NCBI GenBank assembly: GCA_964057225.1
Contig: OZ059896.1
Span: 14,244,501-14,308,500, forward strand
Source: Auanema rhodensis
Lineage: Eukaryota; Nematoda; Chromadorea; Rhabditida; Rhabditidae
DNA: 64,000 nt
Reading direction: 5' to 3'
In this document: in pieces, positions 63,208 through 64,000 of the stretch
Layout: the number at the start of each line of letters is the position of its first letter
Numbering within the stretch: the first letter of the stretch is position 1
The notes under the pieces: model-generated
The model's database searches: none
What the model saw: only the letters and a program-made list of their open reading frames with translations
What the model was told of the DNA's origin: nothing
Translations under genes and position numbers: made by a program

Positions 63208-63825
63208 TTAACAATTTTCTTTTTCTCCATGAACAATAATATCAAGAGTTACATAGGTCATCTCGTATACACTTCCAATCTTATCCTTTGGAACGGTGTA
63301 GTCAGAAATGCGAGTGCAGCCCTAAAATACAAAATTGTTCAAATAAAACTAGAGTTTGAAAAAAAATTTCCGCTCCCTCTTTGTCTCTTAATCTCTCTGT
63401 AGTTTTTTTAATTTCTCTCTCTCTCTCTCTGTAAGTTGTTGGTGTATCATTCATACCTTCTTAGCATTACAATTATGATGAATACGGATGAATGGTTCAA
63501 TACTTCCAACCTGAAACGTTGAAGCATTAAAACATCATTATATACTATATGTGACCTCATTTTCTTCACCATAAAGTTCGAACATTCCTTCCTTATCGGT
63601 ATGAATATCAGCCAAAAGGTCGTTAGGATCAACTGAAACATAACTCGTTAATAGTAGAATTGAAGACGTTAACTGACGAGTGTCACGATCGTAAAGCTGT
63701 ACATGAGCATTCGAGAATCGTCTCTTGTTACATACAGCAATTCCCCTCACAGTAATATTCTGAAGAATAGCTGAGACGGAGAGGATACAGCTAAGGACGA
63801 GAACCAACACAATAAGGCAACGCAT
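63208..63825 (-). CDS. Transthyretin-like family protein (second copy)
   Basis: Same family and layout as the gene at 57230-57787. ATG 63825 starts a signal peptide (MRCLIVLVLVLSCILSVSA). Mature protein: [75 protein letters not shown] and TYVTLDIIVHGEKENC with TAA at 63208. About 140 residues. The identical MRCLI start, the shared positions of cysteines and introns, and the near-identical C-terminus point to tandem duplication. No broken features. Confidence 0.95.
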
Positions 63826-63958
63826 ATTTCTGAAATAGGAAAATGCTTAAATGCTTGAGACAATTTTCTAGCAACAGTATAAAGATCAAAGAATAAACAT
63901 TGAGAGCTGAGGACAATCATATGGCAAGTGTATCAAATGGGCACGTTGTACACGAAGA

Positions 63959-63966
63959 TATTTATA
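63959..63966 (-). promoter_or_regulatory. TATA box candidate, second TTR-like gene
   Basis: TATAAATA on the minus strand, about 134 bases before the start codon at 63825, close to the spacing seen at the first copy. Confidence 0.35.
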
Positions 63967-64000
63967 AGTTCAAGAGGAAAGAATAGCCGGAGGCGTATTT

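Overview
The window is nuclear DNA of a nematode, most likely a chromadorean. Reasons: AT-rich genes cut by many introns of 45-60 bases with nematode-type TTTCAG acceptors; acceptors lying 0-12 bases before many start codons, as expected for spliced-leader trans-splicing; two transthyretin-like genes (a nematode-expanded family); and a run of splicing-factor genes laid out as in the Caenorhabditis elegans uaf-2 operon. I saw no prokaryotic, viral or transposon genes, no rRNA, no credible tRNA and no CRISPR array.

Left part (1-25.7 kb): the edge of a minus-strand gene, a plus-strand protein joining a PH-like domain to an actin fold, and a minus-strand bestrophin channel with two possible C-terminal ends. 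Then comes about 12 kb poor in obvious genes, purine-rich on the + strand, holding short minus-strand segments that look like exons. A selenium-binding-protein/methanethiol-oxidase homologue follows that has lost its CxxC motif.

Middle (26-49.5 kb), densely packed: a gamma-tubulin-complex-like protein, mitochondrial EF-G2, proteasome ATPase Rpt3, a C2H2 zinc-finger protein, a small four-exon gene of unknown function whose exons are all short, threonine aldolase, a coiled-coil protein, the spliceosomal G-patch/KOW protein GPKOW, a secreted cysteine-rich protein, ATP-synthase assembly factor ATPAF2 (with a small membrane-protein gene nested antisense in its large intron), a beta-carbonic anhydrase and complex I assembly factor NDUFAF2. 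The last three are co-oriented and close.

Right part (49.9-64 kb): uaf-2 (U2AF35), cyp-13 (RRM-cyclophilin) and sfa-1 (SF1/BBP) at about 140-base spacing, an apparent operon for 3' splice-site and branch-point recognition. After about 2 kb without clear genes come a transthyretin-like gene, a seven-transmembrane receptor, a possible micro-gene and a second transthyretin-like gene with a similar promoter layout.

Protein identities come from reading translations by eye and from remembered family motifs. Exon borders were placed by hand, using reading-frame phase as a check. C. elegans synteny statements are from memory.
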